Shown piece after piece: positions 5,549 to 6,344 of a stretch of 6,344 bases of DNA; within the stretch, counting starts at the first letter, position 1; each line of letters begins with the position of its first letter. The notes under the pieces were generated by a model. The model was not told where the DNA came from, made no database searches, and saw only the letters and a list, made by a program, of their open reading frames with translations. Source of the stretch: Acidobacteriota bacterium (GTDB lineage: Bacteria; Acidobacteriota; Vicinamibacteria; Vicinamibacterales; UBA8438); the NCBI GenBank assembly GCA_005778315.1, contig SXOW01000005.1:1-6344 (forward strand). Direction: 5' to 3'. Both the position numbers and the translations under genes were made by a program.

Positions 5549-6344
5549 CTAGGCCGCGGAGGCCTCACGGCTGGCTACGAGGCGCATGAAGTAGTCCTCG
5601 AGCGACTCATGTCGAGGGGTAAGCGACACCACCTGAAAACGAAGCCGAATCAACTCGGGTAGGACCTGATCGGGCGGGCGATCGCATGGGAGCTCGATGA
5701 TGTGGCGCCCATCGGCGACGGTGGTCGTGACCGCATCAAGCCCGAGCTCGGCCAGAACACGCCTCTCCCCGCCGTGCACGATGAGCTCCCACCCCTGCAC
5801 CTCGAACGCGAGGTCCGCGAGTCGTCCCGTCGACACGAGTTGGCCCCGAACCATGATCGCGACGCGCGTGCAGACGGCTTCCGCATCGGACAGGATGTGC
5901 GAGCTGAAGAAGACGGTTCTCCCCTCTTCCCGCAACGACTGGATGAGTTCGCGCGTGTCGCGGCGCCCGATCGGATCCAGTCCGGACATCGGCTCGTCGA
6001 GAAACACGACCTCGGGGTCGTTCACCAATGCCTGCGCGATGCCAACCCGCTGGAGCATCCCTTTGGAGTATTTGCGCAACCGTCGCTTGCGCTCCGCCCC
6101 GAGTCCGACACGATCGAGCAAGGTCGACGCGCGGGCGCGGGCAACACCGGAGGAGAGCCCGAACAACCCGCCGTAATACTGCAGGAGTTCTTCGGCGTTC
6201 AGATTGTCATAGAAGTAGGGCAGCTCGGGGAGATACCCCAGCCGTCGCTTCGCTTCGATATCACCAGCCGGGCGCCCGAGAATCTCGGCGTGTCCCGACG
6301 TCGGATAGATGAGCTGCATCAGCAGCTTCAACGTCGTCGTCTTG
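5549..6344 (-). CDS. ABC transporter ATP-binding protein (PilH-like of M. xanthus), 5' end beyond window
   Basis: Cytoplasmic ATPase of an ABC-2 exporter. The visible 264 residues begin at the Walker A lysine (KTTTLKLLMQLIYPTSG), so only the first 40 or so residues are missing. In order: the Q-loop region reads GYLPELPYFYDNL, with Glu in place of the usual Gln; the signature is YSKGMLQRVGIAQAL (about 6070-6026) rather than LSGGQ; Walker B and D-loop VVFLDEPMSGLDP (about 6010-5972); switch His in FFSSHIL (5899-5897). This GYLPE/SKGM combination is typical of the drug/gliding/Nos-type ABC-2 ATPases (GldA, NosF, DrrA relatives). A C-terminal domain of about 90 residues follows, ending in ESLEDYFMRLV. 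It is the first visible gene of the operon and is separated from its permease by 14 bases. The ABC role is certain; the pilus link rests on synteny. Confidence 0.94.
   Translation of the reverse strand, partial: KTTTLKLLMQLIYPTSGHAEILGRPAGDIEAKRRLGYLPELPYFYDNLNAEELLQYYGGLFGLSSGVARARASTLLDRVGLGAERKRRLRKYSKGMLQRVGIAQALVNDPEVVFLDEPMSGLDPIGRRDTRELIQSLREEGRTVFFSSHILSDAEAVCTRVAIMVRGQLVSTGRLADLAFEVQGWELIVHGGERRVLAELGLDAVTTTVADGRHIIELPCDRPPDQVLPELIRLRFQVVSLTPRHESLEDYFMRLVASREASAA

Overview
The window is one gene-dense block from a GC-rich bacterium (roughly 60-65% G+C by eye). Every gene lies on the minus strand, so transcription runs from the right edge to the left edge. The content is a type IV pilus (T4P) biogenesis locus. 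The set ABC ATPase, ABC permease, TPR-like membrane protein and prepilin peptidase, followed by minor pilins and a sigma-54-dependent regulator, resembles the pil cluster of Myxococcus xanthus, where pilG, pilH, pilI and pilD sit together near pilR. This fits a Myxococcota/Deltaproteobacteria-like or Acidobacteriota-like Gram-negative host. No rRNA or other taxonomic marker is present, so the phylum is not settled.

Layout in order of transcription: (1) 6344-5549, ABC transporter ATPase, its 5' end cut by the window edge just before the Walker A lysine; (2) 5534-4728, six-helix ABC-2 type permease; (3) 4731-3808, membrane-anchored TPR-like protein, a possible PilG counterpart; (4) 3811-3044, prepilin peptidase PilD with both zinc CxxC pairs and both catalytic aspartates; (5) a 184-base gap (3043-2860) holding a good sigma-54 -24/-12 match and two inverted repeats upstream of it; (6) 2859-2344, PilV-like prepilin whose start codon is doubtful; (7) 2347-1334, PilW-like prepilin; (8) 1337-693, PilX-like prepilin; (9) a 69-base gap with a 12-bp palindrome and a weak promoter; (10) 623-1, NtrC-family regulator with a receiver domain and the start of an AAA+ domain, its 3' end beyond the left edge.

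Four gene junctions are 4-base ATGA/GTGA overlaps without a clear Shine-Dalgarno sequence, which suggests tight translational coupling. Functionally, PilD would cleave and N-methylate the PilV- and PilW-like prepilins (and cleave the PilX-like one), which would form or prime the pilus tip complex. The ABC pair and the TPR protein would act in the envelope to support assembly. The NtrC-family protein probably activates a sigma-54 promoter of the pilus genes, possibly the one seen upstream of the PilV-like gene. No major pilin, PilB/PilT motor, PilC platform or secretin is in the window.

The points most worth a second look are the sigma-54 element placed before the minor pilins, the conflict between that element and the PilV start (with a possible one-base frame error), the degenerate receiver domain of the regulator, and the operon linkage of an ABC exporter to prepilin processing.
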